Below, piece after piece: positions 7,960-16,528 of a stretch of 64,000 bases of DNA. Under the pieces are notes generated by a model. The model made no database searches. It had not been told where the DNA came from and worked only from the letters and a program-made list of their open reading frames with translations. This DNA comes from an uncultured Phycicoccus sp. (GTDB lineage: Bacteria; Actinomycetota; Actinomycetes; Actinomycetales; Dermatophilaceae), in NCBI RefSeq assembly GCF_947495705.1, contig NZ_CANLZR010000001.1:186001-250000 (forward strand). Reading direction: 5' to 3'. A program made the translations under genes and the position numbers. How positions within the stretch are numbered: position 1 is the first letter of the stretch; every line of letters starts with the position of its first letter.

Positions 7960-8679
7960 GTGTCAGCCTCCGAGCCAGCGGTCCCGGCGACGGTCCTCGT
8001 CGTCGACGACGAGGCGGCGCTCGCGGGCCTGGTGTGCACCTACCTCGAGCGCGCCGGGTACGCGACGTTGCGCGCCGAGACCGGACCGGAGGCGCTCCGG
8101 CTCGCCCGCGACGCCGCCCCCGACGTCATCGTCCTCGACCTCGGTCTGCCCGGGATGGACGGGGTCGAGGTGTGCCGTCAGGTGCGGACTTTCTCGGACT
8201 GCTACGTCGTGATGCTCACCGCCAGGACCGAGGAGACCGACCGCCTCATCGGGCTGTCGGTGGGAGCCGACGACTACGTGACCAAGCCGTTCAGCCCGCG
8301 CGAGCTCGTCGCGCGGGTGCAGGTGATGCTCCGCCGACCGCGGACGGGGCGCGCCGTGCCCGCCCCCGAGGAGTTGCCACCCCGGGTGTTCGGCGACCTG
8401 CGCATCGAGCCCGGTCCGCGTCTCGTCAGCGTGGCGGGACGGGACGTCGACCTCACCCGGACCGAGTTCGACCTCCTCGCGGCCCTGTCCGCTCGGCCAC
8501 GGTTCGCCTGGGCGCGAAGGCAGCTCATCGACGAGGTCTGGGACCGCGACTGGGTCGGCGACGAGCACCTCGTCGACGTCCACGTCGCCCATCTGCGCCG
8601 CAAGCTCGGGGACGACCCCGTGGCGCCCCGCTACGTCGAGACGGTGCGGGGCGTGGGGTACCGGATGGGGTCCGGATGA
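7960..8679 (+). CDS. OmpR/PhoB-family response regulator
   Basis: 239 residues from a GTG. The receiver domain (about 11-125) carries VLVVDDEAA, the phosphoacceptor Asp in VIVLDLGLPGMDG, the switch Thr in VMLTART and the Lys in DYVTKPFSPREL. The C-terminal winged helix (about 145-237) reads LTRTEFDLLAALSARP through HVAHLRRKLG to YVETVRGVGYRM. The stop overlaps the kinase start in an ATGA junction. It heads the operon that runs without a break into nuoA, so it probably controls the Nuo-like cluster, the divergent multicopper-oxidase operon, or both. Confidence 0.95.
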   Translation: MSASEPAVPATVLVVDDEAALAGLVCTYLERAGYATLRAETGPEALRLARDAAPDVIVLDLGLPGMDGVEVCRQVRTFSDCYVVMLTARTEETDRLIGLSVGADDYVTKPFSPRELVARVQVMLRRPRTGRAVPAPEELPPRVFGDLRIEPGPRLVSVAGRDVDLTRTEFDLLAALSARPRFAWARRQLIDEVWDRDWVGDEHLVDVHVAHLRRKLGDDPVAPRYVETVRGVGYRMGSG

Positions 8680-9806
8680 GCGCCCGCACCGCTCGTCGGC
8701 TCGACGGCTTCGCGACCCGGCTCATGGTCGCCCAGCTCGGCGTGCTGCTCGCCAGCGTGGTCACCGCGGCCGTCGTCGCGGCCCTCGTCGGTCCGCGGCT
8801 GTTCCACGACCACCTGCTGCGGGCCCGCGGCACGCTCAACGACGACCAGGTGCTGCACGCCGAACGGGCCTACCTCGACGCGAGCCTGCTGTCCCTCGGC
8901 GTCGCGCTCGCCATCGCCATCGCGAGCGCGAGCCTCGTGACGTGGTACCTCGCCCGTCGCCTGCGCCGGCCGCTCACCGAGCTGTCGTCGGCCGCACGAG
9001 CGATCGCCCTGGGCCGGTACGACCGCCGCGTCGCGCCCACCGGCGCGGGCGCCGAGCTCGACGAGTTCGCCGACTCCTTCAACGTCATGGCGACCCGCCT
9101 CGAGGCCACCGAGGACACGCGGCGTCGACTGCTCACCGACCTGGCGCACGAGATGCGGACCCCGCTCGCGACGTGCACCGCCTACCTCGAGGCGCTCGAC
9201 GACGACATCGCGCACTGGGGACCCGAGACGAGCGCGGTGCTGGGGCAGCAGGTGGCGCGCCTCTCGCGCCTCGCGGCCGACATCGACGACGTGAGCCGCG
9301 CCGAGGAGGGCCGCCTGGCGCTGGAGCCGCGGGCGGTGCCGGTCGGGCGGCTCGTCGAGACGGCCGTGGGCACCGCCCGTCCCCGGTTCGCGGAACGGGG
9401 GGTCGGTCTCGTCCTCGACGTGGGGGAGGAGGGCGACGCGGAGGTCTGGGCGGACGCACAGCGGGTCGGCCAGGTCTTCGCGAACCTCCTCGACAACGCG
9501 CTGCGGCACACCCCCGCCGGCGGGACGGTCCGACTCGCCCCACGGGTGGACGGCGACGAGGTCGTCGTCGAGGTCCAGGACGACGGTGACGGGATCCCGG
9601 CCGAGCAGCTTCCGCACGTCTTCGAGCGGTTCTACCGGGGCGACTCGGCGCGCGACCGCAAGGACCGCGGGTCGGGCATCGGGCTGACGATCAGCCGGGC
9701 GATCGTCGACTCGCACGGGGGGTCCCTGACGGCCCACAGTGCCGGACCGGGTCAGGGCGCGACCTTCGAGGTCCGGTTGCCCATGCCGCCGGGGAGGCGC
9801 TCGTGA
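8676..9806 (+). CDS. Two-component sensor histidine kinase
   Basis: 376 residues from ATG 8676. Two membrane helices (about 17-40 and 69-92) enclose a short external loop of about 30 residues with FHDHLLRAR. A HAMP linker (about 92-145), the dimerisation helix with phosphoacceptor LAHEMRTPLAT, and a HATPase domain (NLLDNALRHTP, DDGDGIP, GSGIGLTISR) follow. The stop overlaps the nuoA GTG (GTGA), which couples signalling and complex synthesis at translation. The small His-containing sensor loop is compatible with metal or redox sensing, but the signal is not known. Confidence 0.95.
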   Translation: MSARTARRLDGFATRLMVAQLGVLLASVVTAAVVAALVGPRLFHDHLLRARGTLNDDQVLHAERAYLDASLLSLGVALAIAIASASLVTWYLARRLRRPLTELSSAARAIALGRYDRRVAPTGAGAELDEFADSFNVMATRLEATEDTRRRLLTDLAHEMRTPLATCTAYLEALDDDIAHWGPETSAVLGQQVARLSRLAADIDDVSRAEEGRLALEPRAVPVGRLVETAVGTARPRFAERGVGLVLDVGEEGDAEVWADAQRVGQVFANLLDNALRHTPAGGTVRLAPRVDGDEVVVEVQDDGDGIPAEQLPHVFERFYRGDSARDRKDRGSGIGLTISRAIVDSHGGSLTAHSAGPGQGATFEVRLPMPPGRRS

Positions 9807-10144
9807 CCGGGCTCCTCGTGACGGGGGCGTTCGCCGTGTCCGGCGTCGCCCTGCTGTACGCCGCGCACTGGCTCCTCGTGCCCTGGCGCTCGGTCGTGCG
9901 GACGGTGCCGTACCAGTCCGGCTGGGTGCCCGAGACCCACGCCCTGTCGCGGTACCACGTGCGGTGGTACCTCGCGACGCTCCTCTTCCTCGCCTTCGAC
10001 GTCGAGATGCTGTTCATGTACCCGTGGGCCGTCGTCGTCGCCGACCTCGGGGCGAGCGCCGTCACCGAGATGTTCGTCTTCCTCGGGGCCCTCATGGTGG
10101 CCGTCGCGTGGGCATGGCGCGAAGGAGCCCTGCGATGGGTGTGA
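9803..10144 (+). CDS. nuoA: NuoA-like subunit of complex-I-related membrane complex
   Basis: 113 residues, GTG start inside the kinase stop. Three membrane helices are visible. The family signature between TM1 and TM2/3 is present (VPYQSGWVPETHALSRYHVRWYL, compare the YECG-P...R-H/F region), although the Cys of the usual YECG is replaced by SG. LFLAFDVEMLFMYPWAVVV matches the conserved FDVE-LFLYPWA helix. NuoA is a membrane-arm subunit near the quinone site. It is the first of eight overlapping nuo-type genes; the following gene starts 10 bp before its stop. Confidence 0.9.
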   Translation: MTGLLVTGAFAVSGVALLYAAHWLLVPWRSVVRTVPYQSGWVPETHALSRYHVRWYLATLLFLAFDVEMLFMYPWAVVVADLGASAVTEMFVFLGALMVAVAWAWREGALRWV

Positions 10145-11301
10145 GGCGATGGCTGGCGCGGCGGGCCGTCCGGGCGTCGCGGGTGCTCGTCGTCGAGTGC
10201 CCGGGGGCGTGGCGCGACCGGGTGGACGCCGAGCATGCGGTGCGAGCACGGGGCTGGCGCCTGGCGGAGTCACCCGCGAGCGCCGACGTCCTGCTCGTCG
10301 TCGGGGAGCCCGGCGCCGAGCTGGTCGAGGTGGTGGCAGGGCTGTGGGACGCGATGCCCGGACCCCGGGCCCGGGTCGACCTGGCGGTCGGTGCCGACCC
10401 CGAGCCCGCGCTCGACACGGCTGTCGCGTCGCTGCTCGACACGTCCGCGCAGGCCGAGGACGCCGGCGGTCGGGCGCAGCCCGACCTGGGCGGCGACGGG
10501 ACCGAGCACCACGGCATGGACCACGAGGGGATGGACCATGGGGGCCACGAGGGGATGGGCCATGGGAGCCACGAGGGGATGGACCACGGGGACATGGAGA
10601 TGGCCCCCGACGGGATCCCGCTCGCCGGGGGGACCGAGGACGACCGCGACGGGCTCGAGATGGACGCGCTGCCGGTGCGGCTCGGCCCGGTCCTGCCGCA
10701 CTGGCCCGCGGGTCTCGTCCTCGACGTGACGCTGCACGGTGACCTCGTGACCGGGGGGGCCGCCCGCTTCCTGGGGGCGGGCGCCGAGGACCTCCCTGCC
10801 GCCCCCGACCCGGCCGTCCTCGCCGCGCGGCACTGCGACGACGTCGTGGCCGTCCTCGCCCTCGCCGGCTGGGACGGCGGTGCGGCGCTCGCCCGCGCGG
10901 CCCGCGACACCCTGCTCGAGCGGCACGGCGGCGACGCCCGCGACACCCTGCTCGACCTGCGCTACCGAGTGGCGCGGTCGCGCACACTGCGCTGGTCCCT
11001 CGGCGGGGTCGGGGTCGTGTCGGCCCCGCTCGCGGCGCGGCACGGCCTGCCGGAGCGCGCGGTCGGCGACTGCCACGACCGGGTGCTGGCACTCGTGGAC
11101 CGGACCATCGCGACCGCACGCGTCTACGGCGGCCTGGGGTCGGCGACGCCCGTCGACCCGGCCGACGTCGACGACGCCGCCGGCGTTCCGGTGCAGGCGC
11201 TCGGCCCGCTCGTGACGGGGTACGACCTCGCGGTCGCGCGGCTCGTCGTCGCGTCCCTCGGCACGCCGCTGACCCCGGCGGAGGTGGGCGCCCATGGGTG
11301 A
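10135..11301 (+). CDS. NuoB/NuoD-like fusion without metal-ligand motifs, His/Met-rich linker
   Basis: 388 residues from ATG 10135. Residues 15-90 resemble the NuoB/hydrogenase small-subunit fold (SRVLVVECPG, LAESPASADVLLVVGEPG, LWDAMPGPRARVDLAVGA), but the cysteines that hold the terminal Fe-S cluster are absent. Residues 125-156 are a linker with eight His and six Met in HEGMDHG-type repeats. From about 160 the chain resembles the NuoD/hydrogenase large subunit (DRDGLEMDALPVRLGPVLPHWP, HGDLV), without the N- and C-terminal CxxC pairs of NiFe enzymes. Only three cysteines occur (22, 234 and one near 320). The position between nuoA and nuoH is that of nuoB-nuoC-nuoD. A structural adapter or copper-responsive peripheral arm is inferred; no electron-transfer cofactor can be assigned. 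Confidence 0.75.
   Translation: MGVRRWLARRAVRASRVLVVECPGAWRDRVDAEHAVRARGWRLAESPASADVLLVVGEPGAELVEVVAGLWDAMPGPRARVDLAVGADPEPALDTAVASLLDTSAQAEDAGGRAQPDLGGDGTEHHGMDHEGMDHGGHEGMGHGSHEGMDHGDMEMAPDGIPLAGGTEDDRDGLEMDALPVRLGPVLPHWPAGLVLDVTLHGDLVTGGAARFLGAGAEDLPAAPDPAVLAARHCDDVVAVLALAGWDGGAALARAARDTLLERHGGDARDTLLDLRYRVARSRTLRWSLGGVGVVSAPLAARHGLPERAVGDCHDRVLALVDRTIATARVYGGLGSATPVDPADVDDAAGVPVQALGPLVTGYDLAVARLVVASLGTPLTPAEVGAHG
10507..10602 (+). repeat. Imperfect ~24-bp tandem repeat encoding His/Met-rich linker
   Basis: About three imperfect copies of a 24-bp unit beginning CACGAGGGGATGG encode the His/Met-rich linker (HEGMDHG, HEGMGHG). The frame is kept because the unit is a multiple of three. Such HxGMxH arrays resemble copper-binding segments of CopC/CueO/PcoA-type proteins. 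Confidence 0.75.
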
Positions 11302-12232
11302 GGCGGTGACCCCGGGGCTCCTCGGGTCGGTGGCCGTGGCGGCCGCCCTCCTGGCCGCCCTGGCGACGGCGGCCGTCGTCCTCGACGGGGTGCTCGGGGC
11401 CCGGTCCGAGGGCAGGTCGTCGCGGCCGGCGCTCACCCGGCCGGTCGACGAGGTGGCCCGTCTGCTCCGCCAGCGTCGCCGGGCGCCCCTGTCGGCCGAC
11501 ACGCTGCTGTGGCGCATCGGCGGCGGGGGCCTCGGGGTGGCGGCCCTGCTCATGGTCGCCGTCGTCCCGCTGGGGGAGTGGGTGATCGCCGACCTCGACG
11601 TCGGCGTCGTGTGGTTCAACACGATGGACGTCGCGGTGTGGGCTCTGGTCTGGCTCACGGGGTGGGGCGCCAACTCCGTGCACTCGCTCGTCGGCGGCTA
11701 CCGGTTCCTCGCCCTCGCGCTCGCCTACGAGCTGCCGCTGATGTTCGCGCTCGTCGCTCCCGCGGTCGGGGCCGCCAGCCTCGACGTGCGCGAGATCGCG
11801 GCCGCGCAGGGATCGCTGTGGTTCGTGGTCTGGATGCCGGTCGCGTTCGCGGTCTACTGCCTCGGGGTCGTGGCCTTCTCGGTGTGGGGGCCGTTCACGC
11901 CGCCGGCCGGGTCCGACGTCGCGGGCGGGGTCCTGTCCGAGCTGAGCGGGGTCGACCGGCTCCTCGTCCAGGCCGGCCGGTACGCGCTGCTCGCGGCAGG
12001 CGCCGCGTTCGCCGTCCCGATGTTCCTCGGCGGCGGGTCCGGGCCCCTGCTGCCGGGGTGGGCCTGGGTGGTCCTCAAGAGCGCCGTCCTGCTCGCCGCT
12101 CTCGTCTGGCTGCGGCGTCGGCTCCCCTCTGCGAGGCCGGACCTCGTCATGGAGGTCGGCTGGGTCGTCCTCCTGCCCGCGGTGTTGCTGCAGGACCTCG
12201 CCGTGGCCGTCGTCGTCGCCTGGAGGGGGTGA
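11294..12232 (+). CDS. nuoH: NuoH-like membrane subunit
   Basis: 312 residues, starting 8 bp inside the preceding gene. About eight membrane helices are visible. NuoH hallmarks include the RPVDEVARLLRQRRR loop after TM1, the YRFLALALAYELPLMFAL segment and WGPFTPP before the quinone loop. In ordinary NuoH that loop is rich in Glu (E-A-E-S/G-E); here it reads PPAGSDVAGGV and only one Asp remains. ELSGVDRLLVQAGRYALL then corresponds to the conserved EYSG helix. NuoH normally forms the quinone chamber and the junction to the proton channels. The weakened acidic loop suggests altered quinone chemistry. Confidence 0.88.
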   Translation: MGEAVTPGLLGSVAVAAALLAALATAAVVLDGVLGARSEGRSSRPALTRPVDEVARLLRQRRRAPLSADTLLWRIGGGGLGVAALLMVAVVPLGEWVIADLDVGVVWFNTMDVAVWALVWLTGWGANSVHSLVGGYRFLALALAYELPLMFALVAPAVGAASLDVREIAAAQGSLWFVVWMPVAFAVYCLGVVAFSVWGPFTPPAGSDVAGGVLSELSGVDRLLVQAGRYALLAAGAAFAVPMFLGGGSGPLLPGWAWVVLKSAVLLAALVWLRRRLPSARPDLVMEVGWVVLLPAVLLQDLAVAVVVAWRG

Positions 12233-12236
12233 TCGG

Positions 12237-12800
12237 ATGCTCGTCGACATCGGGTTCTGGGTCCTCGCGGTGCTGGCGGTCGCCTCGGCGGTGCTCGTCT
12301 TCGTCGTCGACTCGATGGCGCGCGCCACGTACGCGCTCGCGGTCTCGTTCGTCGCCGTCGGTTTCGCGCTCGTGCTGCTCCAGCAGAACTACGTCGGGGT
12401 GGTCACGGTCCTCATGATGCTCATGGAGATGGCGGTCATGGCCGTCTACATGGTCATGTACATGGGCATGAACCCGGCGCTGATGCCGATGTCGATGGTC
12501 CACGGCAAGCGGGCCGCGCTCGCCGTCTCGGGGGCCGCCTTCGTCGTCCTCGGGGCCGGTGCGCTGCTCGTCGACTGGCCGGTCCGCCGGGGGGTCCCCG
12601 CGCCGGACGTCACCGCGGCACTCGGCGAGGCACTGATGGGCCGCCAGATGCTCGTCATGGTGGTCATCAGCCCGGTCATGGTCGCGACGATCGTCGGTGG
12701 TGTCGTCCTCGCCGCCCACCGGACCCGCTACGACAGGTTCGGCGACGACCTGCGCCGGCGGCCGGCCCGCGACCCCCAGCGCGGCGGGGTCGGCCGATGA
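12237..12800 (+). CDS. nuoJ: NuoJ-like membrane subunit, very Met-rich
   Basis: 187 residues, five predicted helices; the start is 5 nt after the nuoH stop and the end overlaps nuoK (ATGA). LVLLQQNYVGVVTVLMMLME corresponds to the conserved NuoJ helix YVGAV-VLFLFV. From there through the next loop Met is extraordinarily frequent: 12 Met in 32 residues (MAVYMVMYMGMNPALMPMSM). NuoJ normally provides the flexible TM3 used in proton coupling. The Met enrichment matches the His/Met-rich linker upstream and the neighbouring multicopper oxidase, which hints at a soft-metal environment. Confidence 0.88.
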   Translation: MLVDIGFWVLAVLAVASAVLVFVVDSMARATYALAVSFVAVGFALVLLQQNYVGVVTVLMMLMEMAVMAVYMVMYMGMNPALMPMSMVHGKRAALAVSGAAFVVLGAGALLVDWPVRRGVPAPDVTAALGEALMGRQMLVMVVISPVMVATIVGGVVLAAHRTRYDRFGDDLRRRPARDPQRGGVGR

Positions 12801-13099
12801 CGCTCGAGACGGTCCTCCTCGTGGCGGCGGCGCTCTTCGCCGTCGGCCTGTACGGCGCGATCTCGCAGCAGGTCGTCGTCATGGTGATGATGGGCCTGGA
12901 GGTCATGGTCAACGCCGTGATCCTCGCCGCGGGTGCCATGTGGTGGTTCCTCGCCCCCGACCCCACCGGGCAGGTGCTGCTGCTCGTCGTCCTGGCCGCG
13001 ATGACGGTCGAGATGGCGATGGGGTTCGCCGTCGCCACCCTCGTGCACCGGCACCGCAACAGCGACATGACCGACTCCGCGACGGACCTCGCCCGATGA
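12797..13099 (+). CDS. nuoK: NuoK-like membrane subunit
   Basis: 100 residues, three membrane helices, overlapping nuoJ and nuoL by 4 bp each. Both conserved membrane glutamates of NuoK/MrpC are kept: one in MMGLEVMVNAVILA (TM2) and one in MTVEMAMGFAVATLVHRHR (TM3). These residues are needed for proton transfer in canonical complex I, so this part of the proton path looks functional. The C-terminus ends with a short polar tail. Confidence 0.92.
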   Translation: MTLETVLLVAAALFAVGLYGAISQQVVVMVMMGLEVMVNAVILAAGAMWWFLAPDPTGQVLLLVVLAAMTVEMAMGFAVATLVHRHRNSDMTDSATDLAR

Positions 13100-15033
13100 C
13101 GGGCGCACAGGCGAGCCTCTGGGCCCTCGTCGTGGCCCCCGCCGTCGTCGGGGCCGCGCTGCTGCTCGGGCCACGCGGGCGCACGGAGCGCCTCGCCCCG
13201 GTGCTCGGCGTCGGGACGGCGGCGCTGGCCGCGGTGCTCGCGGTCGTCGTGGCCCTCGCGCGGCCGTCGGTGGCCGTGCCGTTCGTCGCCGGTGCGGACC
13301 TCGGGCTGGGTGTCGACGGCCTCGCCGCCGTGGTCGCCCCGACGGTGGCCGTCGTCGCGGCGCTCGTGCTGCTCGCGGGCGCGGCCGACGTGGGGGAGTC
13401 CCGCGCCCGCTTCCACGGCTTCATGCTCGTGTTCGTCTCGGCGGCGCTGCTCACCGTCACGGCGACGACGCTGCCCGCCCTGCTGCTCGCCTGGGAGGTG
13501 ATGGGGGCGACCTCCTACGCCCTCATCGGCTTCGCCTGGCGGGACGACCGCCGCGTGGGGTCGGGGCTCACCGCCTTCGTCACGACCCGCGCCGCGGACC
13601 TGGGGCTCTACGTCGCGGCGGCGGCGGCCCTGGCCGGCGGTGCCGGGCTCGGCCTCGACGCCCTCGCGTCGGCCGCGCCGGGATGGCGGGACGTCCTCGC
13701 TGCGGGGGTGCTCGTCGCCGCCCTCGGCAAGGCGGCCCAGCTCGTCCTCGCCTTCTGGCTGTCCCGGGCGATGGACGGCCCGAGCCCGGTCAGCGCGCTG
13801 CTGCACTCCGCGGCGATGGTCGCGATGGGCGGCTACCTCCTGCTCCGGCTCTCCCCGCTGCTGCAGGCGACGTCCTGGGCCGGCCCGGCGGCGGCCTGGG
13901 CGGGGGCGCTGACGACGGTGGCCCTCGGGGTGGTCGCGGTCGGCCAGCGGGACCTCAAGCAGCTCCTCGCCGCCTCGACGTCCGCCCAGCTGGGGTACGT
14001 CGTCATGGCGGGCGGGCTCGGCTCGGTCCCGGCCGGTACCGCGCACCTCGTCGCGCACGCCGCCACCAAGGCCGCGCTCTTCCTCGCCGCCGGAGCCTGG
14101 CTGGCCGCGCTCGGGACCAAGCAGCTCGCCGGCCTGCGCGGCACGGTGGGGGGCTGGCCGGTCCTGCGGGTCGCCGCGACCGTCGCGCTGCTCGCGCTCG
14201 CCGGGGCCCCGCCGCTGTCGCTGTGGGCGACCAAGGACCTCGTCCTCGCGGCGGCGTTGCAGCAGTCGCCCGCGCTCTACGCCGTCGGCCTCCTCGGTGC
14301 GGCCGCGGCCGCGGCCTACGCCGGCTCCGTGCTGCGTGTGCTCTGGGCTCCGGTGGACACCGCCGACCGGCGGCGGGCCCGTGCCCACCGCGGCGAGGAG
14401 GAGACCCCACGGGCTGTGGTCCCCGGTGCGCTCACCGCGGCCGTCGTCGTCCTCGCCGTCGGGGCCACGACTCTCGGAGCCGTCGCGGTTCCGGCCGTGG
14501 CGGGGGCCCTCGCCGGGACCGTCGGGGGAGAGGTCGCGCACCCCAGCGGGCTCGAGCTCGCCGGCTCCGCGGCCCTCGTCCTCGTCGTCGCCGCGGCGGT
14601 GTGGCGCCGGCCGCTCCCGCAGCCCGCCTGGGCACGCTCCTGGCTGGGCCTGGAGGCGGCGGCGCAGGCCGTCCTCGTCCGGCCCACGATCGCCGTGGCC
14701 GGGGTCCTCGACCGCGTGGACGGCCGCATCACCCGCGGTGTCGGCGGCATCGCCCGCGGCGTCGTGGCCGTGGCGGGAGGCGCCGCGGCCACCGACGACG
14801 CGGTCCTCGGGGGCGCCGTCACCCGGGCCGCCCGCGGCACCGGGATGCTCGGCCGCGGCGCCGCCGGGGCCGACGACCGCTGGGTGCACGGCTCGGTGCT
14901 CGCGCTCGCCCGCCGGGTGCGGCGCGCCGGTGCGCTCGCCCGCCGCCCGCAGACCGGGCAGCTCCACCAGTACTACGTCCAGGCCGTCGCGCTCGTCGCC
15001 GTCGGTGTCGTCCTCCTCGTCGTCGTGAGGTGA
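13096..15033 (+). CDS. nuoL: NuoL-like antiporter-type subunit
   Basis: 645 residues from ATG 13096. Antiporter-family proton-channel residues are retained: the Glu in LLLAWEVMGATSYALIGF (TM5), the Lys in ALGKAAQLVLAFWLSRAM (TM7), the His in PVSALLHSAAM and the Lys in HAATKAALFLAAG. The C-terminal ~110 residues contain the polar stretch with DGRITRGVGG and QTGQLHQYYVQAV before a last helix, as at the end of NuoL/MrpA-type proteins. It should be the distal proton- or ion-pumping subunit. The GTGA junction with nuoM couples translation. Confidence 0.92.
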   Translation: MTGAQASLWALVVAPAVVGAALLLGPRGRTERLAPVLGVGTAALAAVLAVVVALARPSVAVPFVAGADLGLGVDGLAAVVAPTVAVVAALVLLAGAADVGESRARFHGFMLVFVSAALLTVTATTLPALLLAWEVMGATSYALIGFAWRDDRRVGSGLTAFVTTRAADLGLYVAAAAALAGGAGLGLDALASAAPGWRDVLAAGVLVAALGKAAQLVLAFWLSRAMDGPSPVSALLHSAAMVAMGGYLLLRLSPLLQATSWAGPAAAWAGALTTVALGVVAVGQRDLKQLLAASTSAQLGYVVMAGGLGSVPAGTAHLVAHAATKAALFLAAGAWLAALGTKQLAGLRGTVGGWPVLRVAATVALLALAGAPPLSLWATKDLVLAAALQQSPALYAVGLLGAAAAAAYAGSVLRVLWAPVDTADRRRARAHRGEEETPRAVVPGALTAAVVVLAVGATTLGAVAVPAVAGALAGTVGGEVAHPSGLELAGSAALVLVVAAAVWRRPLPQPAWARSWLGLEAAAQAVLVRPTIAVAGVLDRVDGRITRGVGGIARGVVAVAGGAAATDDAVLGGAVTRAARGTGMLGRGAAGADDRWVHGSVLALARRVRRAGALARRPQTGQLHQYYVQAVALVAVGVVLLVVVR

Positions 15034-16523
15034 CCGTGCTCTCGCTGACCATCTTCTTCCCCCTTGCCGCCGGGCTCCTGCTGCTCGTCCCGGGGGTCGG
15101 CCCCACCGCAGCCCGCTGGTGGTGGGTGGTGGCCTCGGCCGTCGAGGTGGCCCTCGTCGCGGGGCTGTGGTGGGTGTACGAGACGCCCGCAGAGGGGTCG
15201 CTCGCCTTCGACGAGCAGGTCCCGTGGATCCCCGGGGTCGACAGCAGCTACCACGTGGGGCTCGACGGGCTCTCGCTGCCGCTCGTCGCGATGACGGCGG
15301 TCGTCTTCCTCGCCTGCGCGGTCTACTCGCTCCGCGACGACGACCGGCCGCGGACCCAGGCGGCCCTGTTCCTCGCGCTCGAAGCGGTCTGCCTCGGCCT
15401 GTTCGCCGCCGCCGACCTCATCCTGTTCTTCGTCTTCTTCGACCTCTCGATCGTCGGCATGTACGTCATCATCGCGGGCTGGGGCCACGGCGACCGGGCC
15501 CGCTCGGCGCTGACCTTCTTCCTCTACACCTTCCTCGGCTCGCTGGCGCTCCTCGCCGGGTTCATCGGGCTCTACCTCGCCGCCGACCCGCACACCTTCG
15601 ACATGCTCGAGCTCGCCCGGCAGGACCCCTTCGCGGGCAGGGGCACGGCCGGTGTCGTCGTCCTCGGCGCGATCCTCCTCGGGCTCGCCGTCAAGACCCC
15701 CACGGTGCCGTTCCACACCTGGCTGCCCCCGGCCCACACCGACGCCCCCGCGGTCGGCTCCGCCGTGCTCGCCGGGGTGCTCCTCAAGCTCGGCACGTAC
15801 GGCTTCGTCCGCCTCGGGATGGCCCTGCTCCCGGACGCCTGGCGCTCGTGGGCCTGGGTCGTCCTCGTCGTCGGCATCGTCTCGGTCCTCTGGGGGGCCC
15901 TCGTCGCGCTCGCGCAGCGCGACCTCAAGCGGATGATCGCCTACACCTCGGTCAACCACATGGGGTACGTCGTCCTCGCCGTCGGTGCCGCGGGGATGGT
16001 CGCCGCCGACACCGCTCAGGCTCGGGGCGTCGCCGTCACCGGAGCCGTGACCCAGATGGTGAGCCACGGCCTCGTCACGGCCGCGCTGTTCCTGCTCGCG
16101 GGGCTCTTCCTCGACCGCGCGGGAACGTACGAGATCGCGGAGTTCGGCGGGCTCGCCGCCCGCGCGCCTCGCACGACGGTGCTCTTCGCCGTCGCCGCCT
16201 TCGCCTCCCTCGGCCTGCCCGGCCTGTCGGGGTTCATCGCGGAGTTCCAGATCTTCACGGGCAGCATCGCGGCCGTCCCGGCCAGCGCGCTCGCCCTGCT
16301 CGGGATCCTCGTCATCGCGGGGGTGCTGTTGTGGACCCTCCAGCGGATCTTCACCGGCGAGACGCGTGGCCGGTCGGGCGGCTTCACCGACATGCGGGCG
16401 CACGAGCTGTGGGCCGTCGCGCCCCTGCTCGCGCTCTCGCTCGCCATCGGGCTCGTGCCCCGGCCGCTGCTGGACGTCATCGAGCCCGCGGCCACCACCG
16501 TCGTCGCCGTCCTCGGCCGGTAG
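15030..16523 (+). CDS. nuoM: NuoM-like antiporter-type subunit
   Basis: 497 residues from GTG 15030 (VTVLSLTIFF) overlapping the nuoL stop; a GTG six bases downstream is also possible. About 14 helices are present. Key positions: FFVFFDLSIVGMYVIIAGWG, where the usual TM5 Glu of NuoM (FFE) is Asp; Lys in LAVKTPTVPFHTWLPPAHTD; Lys in LLKLGTYGFVRLG; His in SVNHMGYVV and MVSHGLVTAALFLLAG. The proton path therefore looks largely intact, with a conservative Glu-to-Asp change. Membrane-arm subunit of the Nuo-like complex. Confidence 0.93.
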   Translation: MTVLSLTIFFPLAAGLLLLVPGVGPTAARWWWVVASAVEVALVAGLWWVYETPAEGSLAFDEQVPWIPGVDSSYHVGLDGLSLPLVAMTAVVFLACAVYSLRDDDRPRTQAALFLALEAVCLGLFAAADLILFFVFFDLSIVGMYVIIAGWGHGDRARSALTFFLYTFLGSLALLAGFIGLYLAADPHTFDMLELARQDPFAGRGTAGVVVLGAILLGLAVKTPTVPFHTWLPPAHTDAPAVGSAVLAGVLLKLGTYGFVRLGMALLPDAWRSWAWVVLVVGIVSVLWGALVALAQRDLKRMIAYTSVNHMGYVVLAVGAAGMVAADTAQARGVAVTGAVTQMVSHGLVTAALFLLAGLFLDRAGTYEIAEFGGLAARAPRTTVLFAVAAFASLGLPGLSGFIAEFQIFTGSIAAVPASALALLGILVIAGVLLWTLQRIFTGETRGRSGGFTDMRAHELWAVAPLLALSLAIGLVPRPLLDVIEPAATTVVAVLGR

Positions 16524-16528
16524 CCGCC

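Noticed and set aside
10135-11301. Annotation as an ordinary NuoB, NuoC or NuoD
   Set aside because: Ligand cysteines for the terminal Fe-S cluster are missing and two subunit-like halves are fused.
9752-12328. Very long open frame on the minus strand opposite the nuo genes (about 858 codons)
   Set aside because: Its residues are almost only Arg/Pro/Gly/Ala/Asp, as expected from antisense frames in GC-rich DNA, and it covers several well-supported genes.
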